From assembly GCA_963576565.1 (NCBI GenBank), contig OY755046.1, positions 62,723,471 to 62,787,470 on the forward strand: 64,000 nt of DNA, in the 5' to 3' direction. The first letter of the stretch is position 1. Each line of letters opens with the position of its first letter. Under the pieces are notes generated by a model. The model made no database searches and was not told where the DNA came from. It worked only from the letters and a program-made list of their open reading frames with translations. The stretch comes from Aspidapion aeneum (taxonomy: Eukaryota; Arthropoda; Insecta; Coleoptera; Brentidae). Position numbers and translations under genes: made by a program. Below, in pieces: positions 1 to 11,840 of this stretch.

Positions 1-158
1 CAGAGTGAGTAAATATATGTCTGACAGCCAGGCCACTCTAAACGCGCTCAGCGCACCTGATTGCTGATGCTTTGGTGGAAATATGCGCAGAGGCGCTGGA
101 GATCCTGAGCAATGGAAAACGGGTGATGCTGGTTTTGGTTCCAGGGCATTCAGGGATC
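1..158 (+). pseudogene. RNase H fragment of a LINE (truncated)
   Basis: This stretch is a decayed copy of the RNase H region that is intact at about 47495-47650. The same order of residues can be followed (SDSQA, then LVE-C-EALE, then V-GH), but with frame breaks and a V-L-V substitution where the intact copy has VWVPGH. In LINEs of the I/LOA type this domain removes RNA from the RNA-DNA hybrid during target-primed reverse transcription. The fragment is cut by the window start on the left and ends where a TA-flanked repeat begins. It is not functional. The family call rests only on resemblance to the better copy in this window. Confidence 0.6.
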
Positions 159-170
159 CTGTCTGCTGTA

Positions 171-489
171 CAGCGTGTCCCATTTTCGATGGGATTAAAT
201 GGGAAACTCGGTTATTATTAAAGATATCGATTTTCTGATTGCACCTTACCGTGCTCTTTTTTGGAGCCCTTAAAAATGGTGTAATCAGATTTTTGCTATA
301 CCTCGTGGTTTTGCTAATACAGGGAGTTTTTGGAAAAATTGCATTTTAATTAATTCCTTGTACCTCGCTTATTTTGCAAGATATTTTTATTCTGTAAAAA
401 CCTTTTTATGGCAACTTTTTTAGAGCAAAATAATGACGGTGTCAATTTTTTAAAATATTGTTTAGTTTTTGAGATATGGTATTTATCCT
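171..489 (+). repeat. Single arm of the CAGCGTGTCCC palindromic element
   Basis: It begins with TA then CAGCGTGTCCC and follows the left arm of the palindrome at 12598-14115 for about 320 bp with few differences. The opposite arm is missing, so this is a truncated or solo-arm copy. It abuts the RNase H fragment, suggesting insertion into that LINE followed by loss of the distal half. Confidence 0.75.
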
Positions 490-634
490 GTGGTATCAAA
501 CAAAAGGTAATTTAGTCCGGAGTTGAATAAAATATATTTCAGTTTTTAGTTATATTAGCTCACACGTACACTATAACTATAGTACCTAGTGTGAGCTTAG
601 GGGCCCATATATTGGCAGAGTATTTTTATTATGA
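490..634 (+). repeat. Tail of hairpin-ended element A (upstream copy)
   Basis: This matches the 3' tails at about 1290-1430 and 4620-4755. It contains the hairpin block TAGCTCACAC...GTGTGAGCT (556-598) followed by GGGGCCCATATATTGGCAGAG. It lies directly upstream of the next copy, so element A occurs head-to-tail here. Confidence 0.7.
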
Positions 635-787
635 TTCGGTAAGACATTTTTAGCTCACACATATACTATACTATAGTAGTGTGAGCTATAGTGATCCTAA
701 TTTTTTCGAGAAAAAAAAAGTTGCTCCGATTTCAAAAATTTTTATATATCTTTGCGTTTCAGATGATTTTGAAACTTTTTTGTTGTG

Positions 788-790
<3 letters not shown>

Positions 791-867
<77 letters not shown>

Positions 868-880
868 ATGTCTGTCTGTA
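791..880 (+). repeat. (TCTG)n microsatellite, short allele in element A
   Basis: About 22 tandem TCTG units with one TATG interruption near the end. It sits at the same internal position as the 881-bp tract of copy 2. Confidence 0.95.
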
Positions 881-1004
881 ACGACCAACGCGCATAACTC
901 AAAAACCGCTAGCCCGATTCTAATGAAATTTGGTACCTAAGCTGGGTTTTGGCTCGAGATGGTCCCATTTAAAAATGAACAAAATCCACCAAACACAAGC
1001 CAAA

Positions 1005-1350
1005 TAAAAGGGTGGGGGTAGATTTCAAAAATTAAGTTTATGTAAAAATATGGCTTGTGTGATATCAAACGAAAGGTAATTGAGTCTGGAGTTAAACAAA
1101 ATACATTTTAGTTTATTTAACAAAAAAAGGGTGGGGGTAAATTTCAAAAATTTGAATTTATGTGAAAATATGGCATGTGTGATATCAAACGAAAGCTAAT
1201 TGAGTCTGGAGTTAAACAAAATACATTTTAGTTTTTTTTTTAGTGGGGGTAGATTTCACAAATTTGAGTTTAAGTAATAACATGGCTTGTGTAGTATCAA
1301 ACGACAGGTAATTGAGTCTAGAGTTGAATAAAATATATTTCAGTTTTTAG
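1005..1350 (+). repeat. About 110-bp tandem subrepeats in element A
   Basis: Three units each carry the order GGGTGGGGGTAGATTTCA, then TATGGC-TGTGTGATATCAAACG, then AAAGGTAATTGAGTCTGGAG. Similar units occur at about 4340-4640. Confidence 0.8.
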
Positions 1351-1430
1351 TTATATTAGCTCACACGTACACTATAAATATAGTATCTAGTGTGAGCTAA
1401 AGTGCCCATAAATTGGCAGAGTATTTTATT

Positions 1431-1920
1431 TGCAAGGCACTTGGTGATTATCCACTTGTGTTTTACAAATGCAATAATATTCATCGGTATCAAGGCCTCG
1501 GTCGGCCGCCCGCCCGTCAGTTAGAGGAGATCGGGGCTAATGCCTAATTCAACAAAAAAATCTCAACAAGAGCGACGCTTCTCTTGAAATCAAACAGACA
1601 AATCTTTTTGAGGTTTTTGATCGTTGATCGGAAGCGATATTAGTCTTATGAATGTAGTAAAATAGATTAGAATATTTATTAATATTTTCGGCTACAAAAA
1701 TATAAATTTTACAAGAACCTAGTTAATTTTTTGTTATAAATAATAAAAATTATCCAAAATTACAAATAAAGTAAAAAAACACACGTTCATACTGTGATTG
1801 TAGAAAGACAAATACACTTCACATTTAAGACTAACACTGAGACTCAAAATTCTACCTTCCTCTTGGTAGAAAGTTTTCAAACTCCTTTAGGGTGTAAAAA
1901 GTTGTATGCAATTAAATTAA
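1431..1920. other. Unassigned AT-rich interval
   Basis: I see no gene here. A short GC-rich patch (about 1496-1525, with CGGTCGGCCGCCCGCCCG) lies in otherwise AT-rich sequence. I recognise no repeat family or splice-bounded frame. Confidence 0.4.
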
Positions 1921-2500
1921 TTTTTTCAAGAAGAATTGCTTCGTTTATTGCTGATCATCATCATCAGTAAACATGAAGACAATTTCGCAGGTAATGTATT
2001 CTGGTAAATCATTAATAAACAACAAAAAAATTAATGGGCCTAGAACACTACCCTGTGGAGTTTCTAAGTCAGATTGTTTGATTGAGAGAAACAATTACCA
2101 ATGATGATTTTAAGTTCTCTTTGTGTAAGGAATGATTTAATAAACTTATCTATTAAATTTCTTATTCCAAGTTTTTTATTTTTGATAGAAAAAGTCTGGG
2201 TCAATGGTGCCAAATGCTCTAGTCAACTCGAACAGTTGAGCTACCACTCTTTCACCGTTATTAAGTTTAATATAGATGTTTAGTACCATGTCAATAGTGG
2301 CTGTCTCGATCGAATGCTTGCCTTCTAAAGCCATCTTGAATGGGAGTCAAAAATTAGTATTTTTCTATAAAAGATATCAACTTGTTATAATATATCACTT
2401 TTTCAAATATTTTAGAGGAACTATTTAGTAAGGAAATTGATCTATAGTTCTCAACTAATTGCTTATTTATTACCTTTTATAAAATTTGGGAGGACATTAG
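1920..2500 (-). pseudogene. Non-LTR reverse transcriptase remnant (Jockey/CR1-like)
   Basis: On the minus strand the RT blocks occur in the expected order. NYRSISLL and SSSKIFEKV come near 2450-2400, then GKHSIETAT near 2310. LFELTRAFGTIDPDFF near 2200 stands for the usual DLSKAFDTVDH, and GVPQGSVLGPLIFLLFIND lies near 2060-2005. After these comes FTDDDDQ, where LINEs have the FADD catalytic box. Stops and frame changes separate the blocks, and the usual aspartate in the AFD position is replaced by glycine. The protein would have been the polymerase of a LINE. It is dead and truncated at both ends. The clade is inferred from motif style only. Confidence 0.8.
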
Positions 2501-2504
2501 GCTG

Positions 2505-3115
2505 TTTTATGTCTTACGTTGTTACTGCAGTAAAATAAAAAGGGTTAAAGCTTTTTTTTGGTTGTGGTGAAGTTGTTTGATAAGTTACCCTGAAAGTGCG
2601 AATTTAGTTATAATTACAACCGTTAATAAAAAGTTACGAAAGCTGTTAGCGATATCCGTTGAGCTAGTTAAAATGGTGATATTGCCGCAAATTTGAATAA
2701 GTTGTAAAAGTTGAGCCGAGTTTTTTCCAGTGAGGTTAAGGTATGTTTTCACCGGTGTGACAAATAACATGTGAGACAACCAACCCCGGTCTCCCCTATA
2801 AAATAAAAGACCACCGCCTTGTCCATTACTTACATTCAAATTTCAATTAAATAGTAAACTAAACGTAGGTTTTATTGGTTGTTGTTTGTGCACACCGTAT
2901 TTTGTTGCATCACAATATATGTAGCAATTCTACGGGATTTTAACATTTGAAAAAAACCTAATTTAATTATTTCTTGATTGCGCCCGCCTTCCCTCTTTCC
3001 AGAGAACATGAGCAAAAAATTTGTCTTTTGTTTACATATATGTTTAAAAAAATCTAAACCTCCCCTTCCCTCCTTTTTTAAAATCTGGGACCGCCCCTAC
3101 ATTCAGTGATTTTTA
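2505..3115. other. Unassigned interval with an 84-codon minus frame
   Basis: A minus-strand frame runs 2839-2585 from ATG, but I recognise no domain and its base composition is that of the surroundings. Short C-rich stretches occur near 3055-3105. No repeat partner was seen in this window. Confidence 0.3.
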
Positions 3116-3185
3116 GCTCACACGAATACTATATGATGATCATGTAAAAAATTAGAAAAAAAGACTTGCTTCGATTTCAAAATTT

Positions 3186-4755
<1,570 letters not shown>

Positions 4756-4970
4756 ATATCTTTGCGAACACCGAACCGTCTGTCTGTATGTCTCACTGTA
4801 ATGAACAACGCGCATAACTCAAAAACTACTTGCCCGTTTTTAATGAAATTTGGTGCCTAGGTTGGGTTTTGGCTCTTGATGGTCCCATTTAAAAATCAAT
4901 AAAACGCCAAAAAAAGCGCGGGGGTAGATTTAAAAAATTAGAGTTTTAAAAATATTACTTGTATGGTACT
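4756..4970 (+). repeat. Element A, copy 3 (partial, diverged)
   Basis: It starts in the leader, keeps only two or three TCTG units, then has AACGCGCATAACTCAAAAAC and GATGGTCCCATTTAAAAAT with more differences than copies 1 and 2. It is cut off in the first subrepeat by a LINE 3' end. Confidence 0.6.
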
Positions 4971-4975
4971 ATAAT

Positions 4976-5450
4976 GTCGGTTTAGAACATTGTTCTACGT
5001 TGTCCGACGCCTATTCTCGATCTCCTTAGAGACTGACAACCATCTTCTGACAGGTTTTTTGACTTATTGAACTTTGGATTGACTGTTGGCATTCCAGTTT
5101 AGAACGCCCTCTTTTTCTGCGCCCTATTAGTTGCCATTCTAGAACATGCTTTGGTAATCTTTCGTCGTTCATCCTTTATACATAGCCGTACCATATCTGT
5201 TGTCTTTTAGTGATGTCATCCGTTATGCTTTCCTTAATTCCCATTCTTTCTTTTATGGTCTCATTTCTCATATGATCTGTTCTAGAGATTCTCATCTTAT
5301 TGCATCCAGTTCGACACTTTCCATTTTTGTTTTGTATTTTTCTGTTACGCTATAAGTCTTATATTCCACACAACAGCGTGCTTTTTACCAATGTTTCATA
5401 TATGTAAAATTTTACATTCTTTTTTATCTCTCTGCTCCATAAAATAGGGG
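4976..5450 (-). pseudogene. 3' end of LINE family B (endonuclease-RT type)
   Basis: On the minus strand it encodes the C-terminal end of the family seen better at 27783-29105 and 29660-31475. The order is a METMVKSTL-like block, RVTEKYKTK, ESV-IDAI, IRNE-IKER, DITKRQ, then QRM, GRRK and a W-rich end. Frameshifts and stops are frequent. The element ends in the conserved run meaning RRKT-F just before a short ACTAT tail. It is a 5'-truncated insertion, as is usual for target-primed integration. Confidence 0.75.
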
Positions 5451-5548
5451 GTTATTTTAGCGGACCAAAATGGGTAAAAAGTTATCGCATTTATATATGT
5501 ATTGTAAATATTATATTCTAAAACCAGAAAGAAAATTTAAATATGTAA

Positions 5549-5708
5549 AAATACAAGGTGTTCCTTTAAAAAGTGCCATATGTCATTTTTGATATCAGAT
5601 TCTGACGAATTAGGAAAGACCCTAGAACTGTGTCCATTGAAACTTTATTATGTGTTCAATATTAACAGAGATAGTTATTTATAAAAATTTAACTGATCAC
5701 CCTGTACA
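5549..5708. mobile_element. Possible small TA-flanked element
   Basis: A TACAAGGTGTTCC end on the left faces a TGATCACCCTGTACA end on the right, about 160 bp apart. The termini resemble the CAGGGTG class found elsewhere in the window. The assignment is tentative because the inverted match is short. Confidence 0.35.
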
Positions 5709-6296
5709 TCTTGTGGAACCATAGAACCCAAAGCATAAACAAAGTGAAGAGGACACCGTAGATCGGTACCCGCCTTCGATGGTACCTCAGGTACCACTTG
5801 GGGCGTGCGATAGTTCAAGTCGTGACCCCGGAGAAACGGTGCGACCGCGCCATGGCGTGGTACCCTAGAAAAACTACCAGACTATGATGAGATACTACAG
5901 GGTGTCCCTTGTTATTTTTATTTAAAAAAAAATACATATAAAGACACAGATATTTCTAAAATGTAGACTTTTTAAAAACTCCCAGTATATAGGGGAGAGT
6001 ATAAAAAAATATATGTATTTTACTACATATTTGTTTTAAAAGACAAAATCGGCACTTTTTTAAATCTACTAAAAAAATCCTTTCTTTAAAACTGTTTTTG
6101 TATTTTTTAATAAATAAATCTAAAGAAAAGTGTTTTAGTGGCTGACGAGGTGGTAGATTGTACCCCATGGGGGTGTAGGGGAGAGCGGGGCAAGATGACG
6201 ATGTTAAGGATTAAAGCTCCCTAGAAAATACACAAACCCGGTTTTGACTAAAAAAATTTGTTTAATTGTTAGATAGATGTTTTGGTTAATAAACAA

Positions 6297-7272
6297 ATTA
6301 AACAAAAAACACAAAAATTTAAACCTTAAAAATCTACACAGCAAAAACTTTAGAAAATGCATTTTTGTCATCTTGCCCCACTAGCGGGGTAAGTTGACGA
6401 GCCTATTGGGGCAAGATGACGACTAGACGGATAGGTCACAAATGCGCGCTTCATGCCACCAACCCTCGCAACCTTCACATTTAATCCAGTACTTTATTGT
6501 AGATTCAATCCATGGTTCCTGGTACCCCGGATAGATAATATTTTCACAGTTCTTTTTTGTTTTTGGTAGGTTTTGATTAACATCATTAAAAACTTTCTTT
6601 TAAACTTTAAACTTTACCATGGGTTTTCTTTTTGTTTTCTTGTTCAATTTTTTCCAAATTTTCTTTTTCAAGCTCTTCTTTATTTGAAGTCGACGTAAGA
6701 ATGGAAGCTCTTTGCTCTGATAAATTCGTGATCTTGCCCCCGCCAACTTGCCCCAGTGTACAATTTTTTAGTAAAAAATAAAAAAATTAAACAAAAACAG
6801 AAAAATTTAAACCTTAAACATCTACACAGCAAAAACTTTAGAAAATGCATTTTTGTCATCTTGCCCCACTAGCGGGGTAAGTTGACGAGCCTATTGGGGC
6901 AAGATGACGACTAGGCGGATAGGTCACAAATGCACGCCTCATGCCACCAACCCTCGCAACCTTCACATTTAATCCAGTCCTTTATTGTAGATTCAATCCA
7001 TGGTTCCTGGTACCCCGAACAGATAATATTTTCACAGTTCTTTTTTGTTTTTGGTAGGTTTTGATTAACATCATTAAAAACTTTCTTTTAAACTTTAAAC
7101 TTTACCATGGGTTTTCTTTTTGTTTTCTTGTTCAATTTTTTCCAAATTTTCTTTTTTAGGTTCTTCTTTATTTGATGTTGACCTAAGAAAGGAAGCTCTT
7201 TGCTCTGATGAATTCGTCATCTTGCCCCCGCCAACTTGCCCCAATGTACAATTTTTTAGTAAAAAATAAAAA
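6297..7272 (-). repeat. 488-bp tandem duplication
   Basis: Two direct copies (6297-6784 and 6785-7272) differ by a few percent. Both contain CATCTTGCCCC, the paired GGGGCAAGATGACGA motifs and the PHD-like frame described separately. Confidence 0.9.
6423..6610 (-). pseudogene. PHD-like tail of a pogo/jerky-type transposase, copy 1
   Basis: Reading the minus strand from about 6610 gives VFNDVNQNLPKTKKN, then Cys-x4-Tyr, a linker with EPWIES, and WIKCEGCEGWWHEAR before a TAG at 6425-6423. Many pogo/jerky DDE transposases end in a PHD-type zinc finger of the pattern W-I-x-C-x2-C-x4-H-x2-C, and this frame fits that tail. In this copy the second cysteine of the first pair and the cysteine after HEA are lost (Tyr and Arg). 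The upstream lysine-rich frame with EKIEQENKKK is also typical of the linker before such a finger. No catalytic domain is present nearby. Confidence 0.5.
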
Positions 7273-7280
7273 GAGACCAA
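6911..7280 (-). pseudogene. PHD-like tail of a pogo/jerky-type transposase, copy 2
   Basis: This is the downstream copy of the duplication. It begins with a charged, lysine-rich minus-strand segment (7280-7095, containing EQRASFLRST and KKENLEKIEQENKKK). After a stop and frame break it continues to Cys-x4-Cys, DWIKCEGCEGWWHEAC and a TAG at 6913-6911. It keeps all the zinc ligands visible in the motif (C-x4-C, C-x2-C, H-x2-C), unlike copy 1, so it is the less decayed copy. I infer it is the C-terminal end of a DDE transposase. A stand-alone PHD protein is less likely because no other exon is visible. Confidence 0.5.
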
Positions 7281-7733
7281 AGATGGCTATTTACATTTTC
7301 TTATATTGAAATCACAATAAATAATTTTCTCGTTACTAACAGAGATTATTTTTACCTTTGATTGGTTCGCAAAAGCTTATTTTTCTGCATCGAATTATAT
7401 CCCACTAAGCACAAAATCGTAAAAAACGTTAAATAAACGTTGAAAAATGTTTGTTTTCTAACACAAATTTGTGTTAAAATTAAGTCAACTTTTGACATTA
7501 AAAAAACATGTAGAAAATCCTAACGAAAATTTCATGTAAAAGCATTACCAAAAATATATTTCTTAATAACGTTAAGAAACCAGCATTAAAAAACCATAAT
7601 TTCACTAACATTAAAAATAATACCATCAACATATGGTTATTTTTATAATGTTTTTCCTAGATCTCACTTCTAACGTTGAATTTAAGATATATGAAGCAAA
7701 TAAATGTTTTGTTTTTTAAACATTAAAAAAATA

Positions 7734-7774
7734 TATACTATAGAGGGCGCGATGGCAGCGCCCCCTATAGTATA
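7734..7774. repeat. TATACTATAGAGGGCGC hairpin
   Basis: TATACTATAG-GGGCGC is followed after seven bases by GCGCCCCCTATAGTATA. The near-perfect stem of about 17 bp lies inside the 1.4-kb TA-flanked element. Confidence 0.7.
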
Positions 7775-7884
7775 GCAGTCCCACTACCTGAACATCGCCA
7801 GTAGTTGCGTTTCTCTGCGAGTTGATACGAGTCGGTAGCAAAGACGCTTTTTGTAATTTTGGTGAAAATATTTGCATTTTGCAG

Positions 7885-8531
7885 AAACAAACATGGCAAA
7901 TTTAAAGCACAATTATTAATATTGATAGTGAATACATATTTGGATCAGAATATTACTCAAGTTGTGTGGAAAAGATGGTATAGTTAAAGAACAACAAATG
8001 AAGCAGCACAAAATCAGGTAAGAAAAAGTAAACAAAAAAAAATGTTTTGTATAAAATATCGCATACCTATAGGTAATCAGACAGGGAATGCGACAATTCA
8101 CCGCGGACGATTAGCCGCTGGACCTTAAGCCGCGTATTCATTTGAGGCAGAATTATATAATAATAATAAATCGTCTTTATTGATAAATAAATGTTACATA
8201 GGCGAGGTTTAGCAAACTGCTACTTCGCAAGCCTCGCAGCGGGACCAAACGAATGCTTCGTTGCATTTATGCTAAAGTGAATACGCGCCTTGAAGTTGTT
8301 TGCCTTGTATTCACTTGAGCATGAATTGTTTGGCCTCGTAGGGAGGCACTTACTACAAAATTATTGTTTACATAGAATTTTAATTTTTATTTTCAGGAGC
8401 TACGAGCCAAATTGCCTTTACTGAGTATCGAGTTCACGAAAACCTCAACGGAATGTTGCTGCCCTGCGTTTCCAAAATAGAAGAATTTTATTTACATTAT
8501 TTATGTTACCTTATCTTTAGAGATATTTGAA
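7885..8531 (+). other. Possible captured two-exon transcript unit
   Basis: Splice-like signals bracket two segments: TTTTGCAG before 7885, CAG-GTAAG at 8017/8018, and TTTTTATTTTCAG before 8397. Joining 7885-8017 to 8397 keeps frames open after the junction for 26 codons in one frame and about 44 in another, up to TGA at about 8531. The upstream exon has an in-frame TAA in the best frame. No domain is recognised. It lies wholly inside a TA-flanked element, so it may be a captured host fragment or chance. Confidence 0.25.
8158..8330 (-). repeat. Possible LINE/SINE 3' end
   Basis: On the minus strand it ends TCAATAAAGACGATTTATTA with trinucleotide ATT units, the style of a retroelement 3' end with an internal AATAAA. 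The rest is not recognised. Confidence 0.3.
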
Positions 8532-8819
8532 AACAATATATTTTTTCATTGTTAAAAAACAATGTTAGAAAAACATTTCTATTTTACTGTTAAAAATCAA
8601 TATTTTTTTAACGTTCGAAAAACACTTTAAAAAAACGTTACAAAAACATAAGATTATTTTTCTAACGTCAGAAAACGGGTTATTAAGCTTTTTTTTCACT
8701 ATGAAGATGACGGTAGAACTAACATCCAACCTAACGTTATGTTTTTAAATTATACATTATTTTGACGTTATTAAAATGTTTTTGTGTTTAGTGGGATAAA
8801 CGACCACCCGGATTATAGA

Positions 8820-9562
8820 TTGTGAGCCACTAATATTATTTTTACGAGCCTCATTTATCTTTAACCCATAAAACATTGACTTTAAATAGTTCTAACAGCA
8901 CAGTAATAAACTCTAATAATAATAACTTTCCCCATTAGTTATCCTGCCCCGATATCCCTTCGGTTTTTACCTATTTTTCCTCAAAATACTTTAAACCCCT
9001 TCAAAAGCCCTTAATCTGGCTCACCCTGTAGATGTTTCAAACATATTCCTTAAACCTTCAATTTTCTAGCAAAAAATAATAATAATCATCGAAAAGATCG
9101 TAACCCAGGTTGGTGAAAGATAGTGATAAACATGGCCTAGAGACAAGGAGGATGGTACCATACGACCTGCAATCGCGATGGTACCGGGTACCCACTAAAA
9201 GAGATGGTACCCATCGCACATCAAACAAAAAAGAGTTCCGCTAACGGTTGTTTTTCTGTGGATGCATTATATTATGTAAAGGAAAAACCAACCATTTCAC
9301 GTGTTTATAGTTTTATACCGGGTGTTCATAAAAAAAACTTGACAACTTTGACAGCTGCTATGGTTATTTTTCGTTATCTTAATTAAGTATAACCATAAAT
9401 ATACATAAAAATAAAAATACTTTTTTAAACATCTTAAAAGTTAGTTCTCGGTGTTATTGTATGTATGTCTCAGTCAGTCGCGCACCCAGAAATATGCCTT
9501 GGAGGGGCCCGAGGCCTTTGGGGGGGCTCGAGACATTGGATACAGCAGCTAAAAATTGGGTA
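8820..9562. other. Interval without a recognised gene
   Basis: It contains an unassigned GGTACC-rich patch (9130-9215) and a GC-rich repeat around 9480-9545. The repeat (GCGCACCCAG-AATATG-CTTGG) recurs at 15715-15755. A 60-codon plus frame at 9204-9386 shows no domain. Confidence 0.4.
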
Positions 9563-11079
9563 AGGGTGTTCCTTAAGGGTTTGCGAATATTTAAGGAGGT
9601 GATTCTACATTAAAAAATAATGATAATTTGTCGTATAAGCTATGGTCGACAAATGCACCGTTATAAAAATACAGGGTGTTAAAGTTTTCAAAAAAAAAAT
9701 TGAAATTTATTAATAATTTCGAAATCATTAGGGATATTTTATATAAATTTGGTACATAACTATAAATGTCTAAGGCGCATATTTTCCAAGAAGAAAATGA
9801 TTTTTAACTTCGACAGTGGCGTGCGTACGGGCACTAGCTTTTTTATTTTTTTAGAAAAAAATAGTACGCCACTGGTTTTTTTCAAAAAAGTTTTACTTTT
9901 TGAATTATCCACTTAATTCTAAAGAAAAAAGGTCTTTTAATTTTTTTCTCTACAGGGCGTCGTTCTTGAATAAAAAAAAAACCGTTGTTCTGCAAAAGCA
10001 AAATAATGTGACCATTTAAAGAATACAATTGATCAAGTTGCCTTAAAAATATCTCGATTTAATTCAAATTTAGTACGTAATAATAGGCTATTAAGATGCG
10101 TTTTTCTCAATAAAAAAATAATGTTTAGCTTCATCAGTGGCGTGCGTACGGGTACTAAATTTTAAATTTTTAAAGAAAAACTAGTACGCCACTGGTTTTT
10201 TTAAAAACATTTTTCTTCTTTCGAATTCTTTATTTAATTTAAAAGAAAAAAAGTATCTTTAGTTTTTTTTCTACAGGGCGTTGTTTTTGAGTAAAAAAAT
10301 AAAAACCGTTGTGTTGCCAAAGAATGTAATTTATTTAAGAATACATTAATCTAGTTGCCTTGGAAATACTTAAAATATGACACTTAAAAAAAAATAAAGA
10401 GACTTTTTTTCTTTAGAATTAAGTGCACTATTCAAAAAGTAAAAATGTTTTGAAAAAAACCAGTATCGTACTATTTTTTCTTTAAAAATTTAAAATTTAG
10501 TACCCGTACGCACGCCACTGATGAAGCTAAACATTATTTTTTGTTGAGAAAAACGCATCTTAATAGCCTATTATTACATACTCAATTTGAATTAAATCGA
10601 GATATTGCTAAGGCAACTTGATCAATTGTATTCTTTAAATGGTCACATTATTTTGCTTTTGCAGAACAACGGTTTTTATTTTTTTACTCAAGAACAACGC
10701 CCTGTAGAGAAAAAAATTAAGAAACCTTTTTTCTTTCGAATTAAGTGTATAATTCAAAAAGTAAAACTATTTTGAAAAAAACCAGTGGCGTACTATTTTT
10801 TTCTGTAAAAATAAAAAAGCTAGTGCTTGTACGCACGCCACTGTCAAAGTTAACCATCATTTTCTTCCTGGAAAATATGCGCCTTAGACATTTATGGTTA
10901 TGTGCCAAATTTGAATAAAATATCCCCAATGATTTCGAAATTATTAATAAATTTCAAAAAAACACCCTGTATTTTTATAACGGTGTATTTTTCGACCATA
11001 GTTTATACGACAAATTATCATTATTTTTTAATGTAGAATCACCTCCTTAAATATTCGCAAACCTTTAAGGAACACCCTG
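9563..11079. mobile_element. 1.5-kb palindromic (foldback) element P1
   Basis: The left terminus AGGGTGTTCCTTAAGGG and the right terminus (complement of CAGGGTGTTCCTTAAAGG) are flanked by TA. The inverted match continues inward for nearly the whole length, meeting near 10340-10370. Each arm holds two diverged direct units of about 310 bp. Each unit has GTGGCGTGCGTACGGG, AGTACGCCACTGG and CTACAGGGCG, so the element is unit 1, unit 2, unit 2 inverted, unit 1 inverted. No transposase is present. The TA duplication points to a Tc1/mariner-like helper. Confidence 0.85.
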
Positions 11080-11094
11080 TATATCTGGGACAAA

Positions 11095-11415
11095 TTATTA
11101 AGAGAGTAACGAGACGAGAAGATTGGCCTGGGCAGCATTCGGTAAATTAAGCTACATATAAATAAATAAAAAATATCCTCAGTACCTCAAAACGAAAGTG
11201 TATAACCAATGTATTATTCCTGTACTTACCTATGAATCCCAGACCTGGACACTTACAAAATCAAACATGGATAAGGTAACAAAAGTTCAAAGACCAATGG
11301 AAAGACAAATGTTACATGTAAAGCTGACAGATAGAAAAAGGAATGAATGGATAAGAAATAAAACAAAAGTAAGGGATGTCAGAGGAGAAGTAGCAAAATT
11401 AAAATGGAAATTAGT
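11095..11415 (+). pseudogene. LINE family C, C-terminal fragment
   Basis: The plus strand reads RRLAWAAFGKL, then YLKTKVYNQCIIPVLTYESQTWTLT, then MERQMLHVKLTDRKRNEWIRNKT and EVAKLKW. This is the region after the RT domain of an endonuclease-type LINE (usual form: VLTYGCQTWT...ME+.ML...DR..N.WIR). The change of Gly-Cys to Glu-Ser in the YGCQTW box and the missing ends show it is dead. It joins tail-to-tail with the minus-strand RT fragment that follows. Confidence 0.75.
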
Positions 11416-11419
11416 GTCG

Positions 11420-11840
11420 TTCATACTCATAGCCTATATTTTTAGCTGCTGCATCCAGTTCTTTAAGCATTTTTATCAGTTCTTCTTTCTTATCTGTTAT
11501 TAAGGCCATTTCGTCAGCATTTCTTAGGTGGTTTATAATATTGTCCGCTTACTTTGATGCCTATTTCTTCCCAACCTAAGGTTTAAAAAAATCTAAGGCC
11601 TGGTTAAATAGTGTAGGAGATATTGTGTCATCCTGTCTGACACCTTTTCTTATGCGGATTGGATGGTTCCTCCGTGGATTTTGAGTGATGTTGTTGCTTC
11701 GCTATAATATATTGGCTATTAAGTGTGTGTATCTGTTATCCATTCGGCTATTAATTAAAGATGCATCTACTGCCCAGTGCTTAATGCTATCGAAAGCTTT
11801 TTTAAAGTCTATGCATATGGTTTTCTTTAGTATAAAGCAA
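11420..11840 (-). pseudogene. LINE family C, RT palm fragment
   Basis: The minus strand reads ICIDFKKAFDSIKHW, RYTHLI, IRIRKGVRQDDTISPTLF, then NADEMALITDKKEELIKMLKELD and NIGYEYE. These are the AFD, GVRQGD-ISP and FADD-like motifs of a LINE polymerase. The first catalytic aspartate is intact in KKAFDS, while the FADD box has become NADEM. Pieces of the same family occur at 25870-26135 and 42175-42560. It is opposed to the fragment on its left, so an inversion or two insertions must have occurred. Confidence 0.75.

Larger units (their letters stand above)
651..1425 (+). repeat. Element A, copy 1
   Basis: The order of parts is: a hairpin of about 38 bp (651-688), an AT-rich leader, a short (TCTG)n tract, a unique block containing ATAACTCAAAAACCGCTAG and GATGGTCCCATTTAAAAATG, three subrepeats of about 110 bp, and a second hairpin (1357-1399). 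The same order occurs at 3186-4755. No open frame other than those created by the TCTG tract is present. The class is unknown: it could be a complex satellite unit or a non-autonomous transposon. The hairpins at both ends are the most distinctive feature. Confidence 0.7.
7400..8796. mobile_element. 1.4-kb TA-flanked element with TCCCACTAA termini
   Basis: The termini are inverted matches: TCCCACTAAGCACAAAA on the left, and the complement of TCCCACTAAACACAAAA on the right. Each is preceded or followed by TA (7398-7399, 8797-8798), the target duplication expected of Tc1/mariner-type transposition. The inside is AT-rich with many AACGTT/AACATT motifs near both ends. It carries no recognisable transposase, so it would be non-autonomous. 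Confidence 0.65.

Noticed and set aside
6178..8962. A single 2.8-kb element with GGGG-AAGATGAC ends
   Set aside because: The right-hand terminus match is short and degenerate, and a different TA-flanked element lies inside. Kept only as a possibility in a finding.
9125..9225. A mirror-like block at the GGTACC-rich patch
   Set aside because: Hand counts of TG+CA and GT+AC were equal, so only the GGTACC words are unusual.
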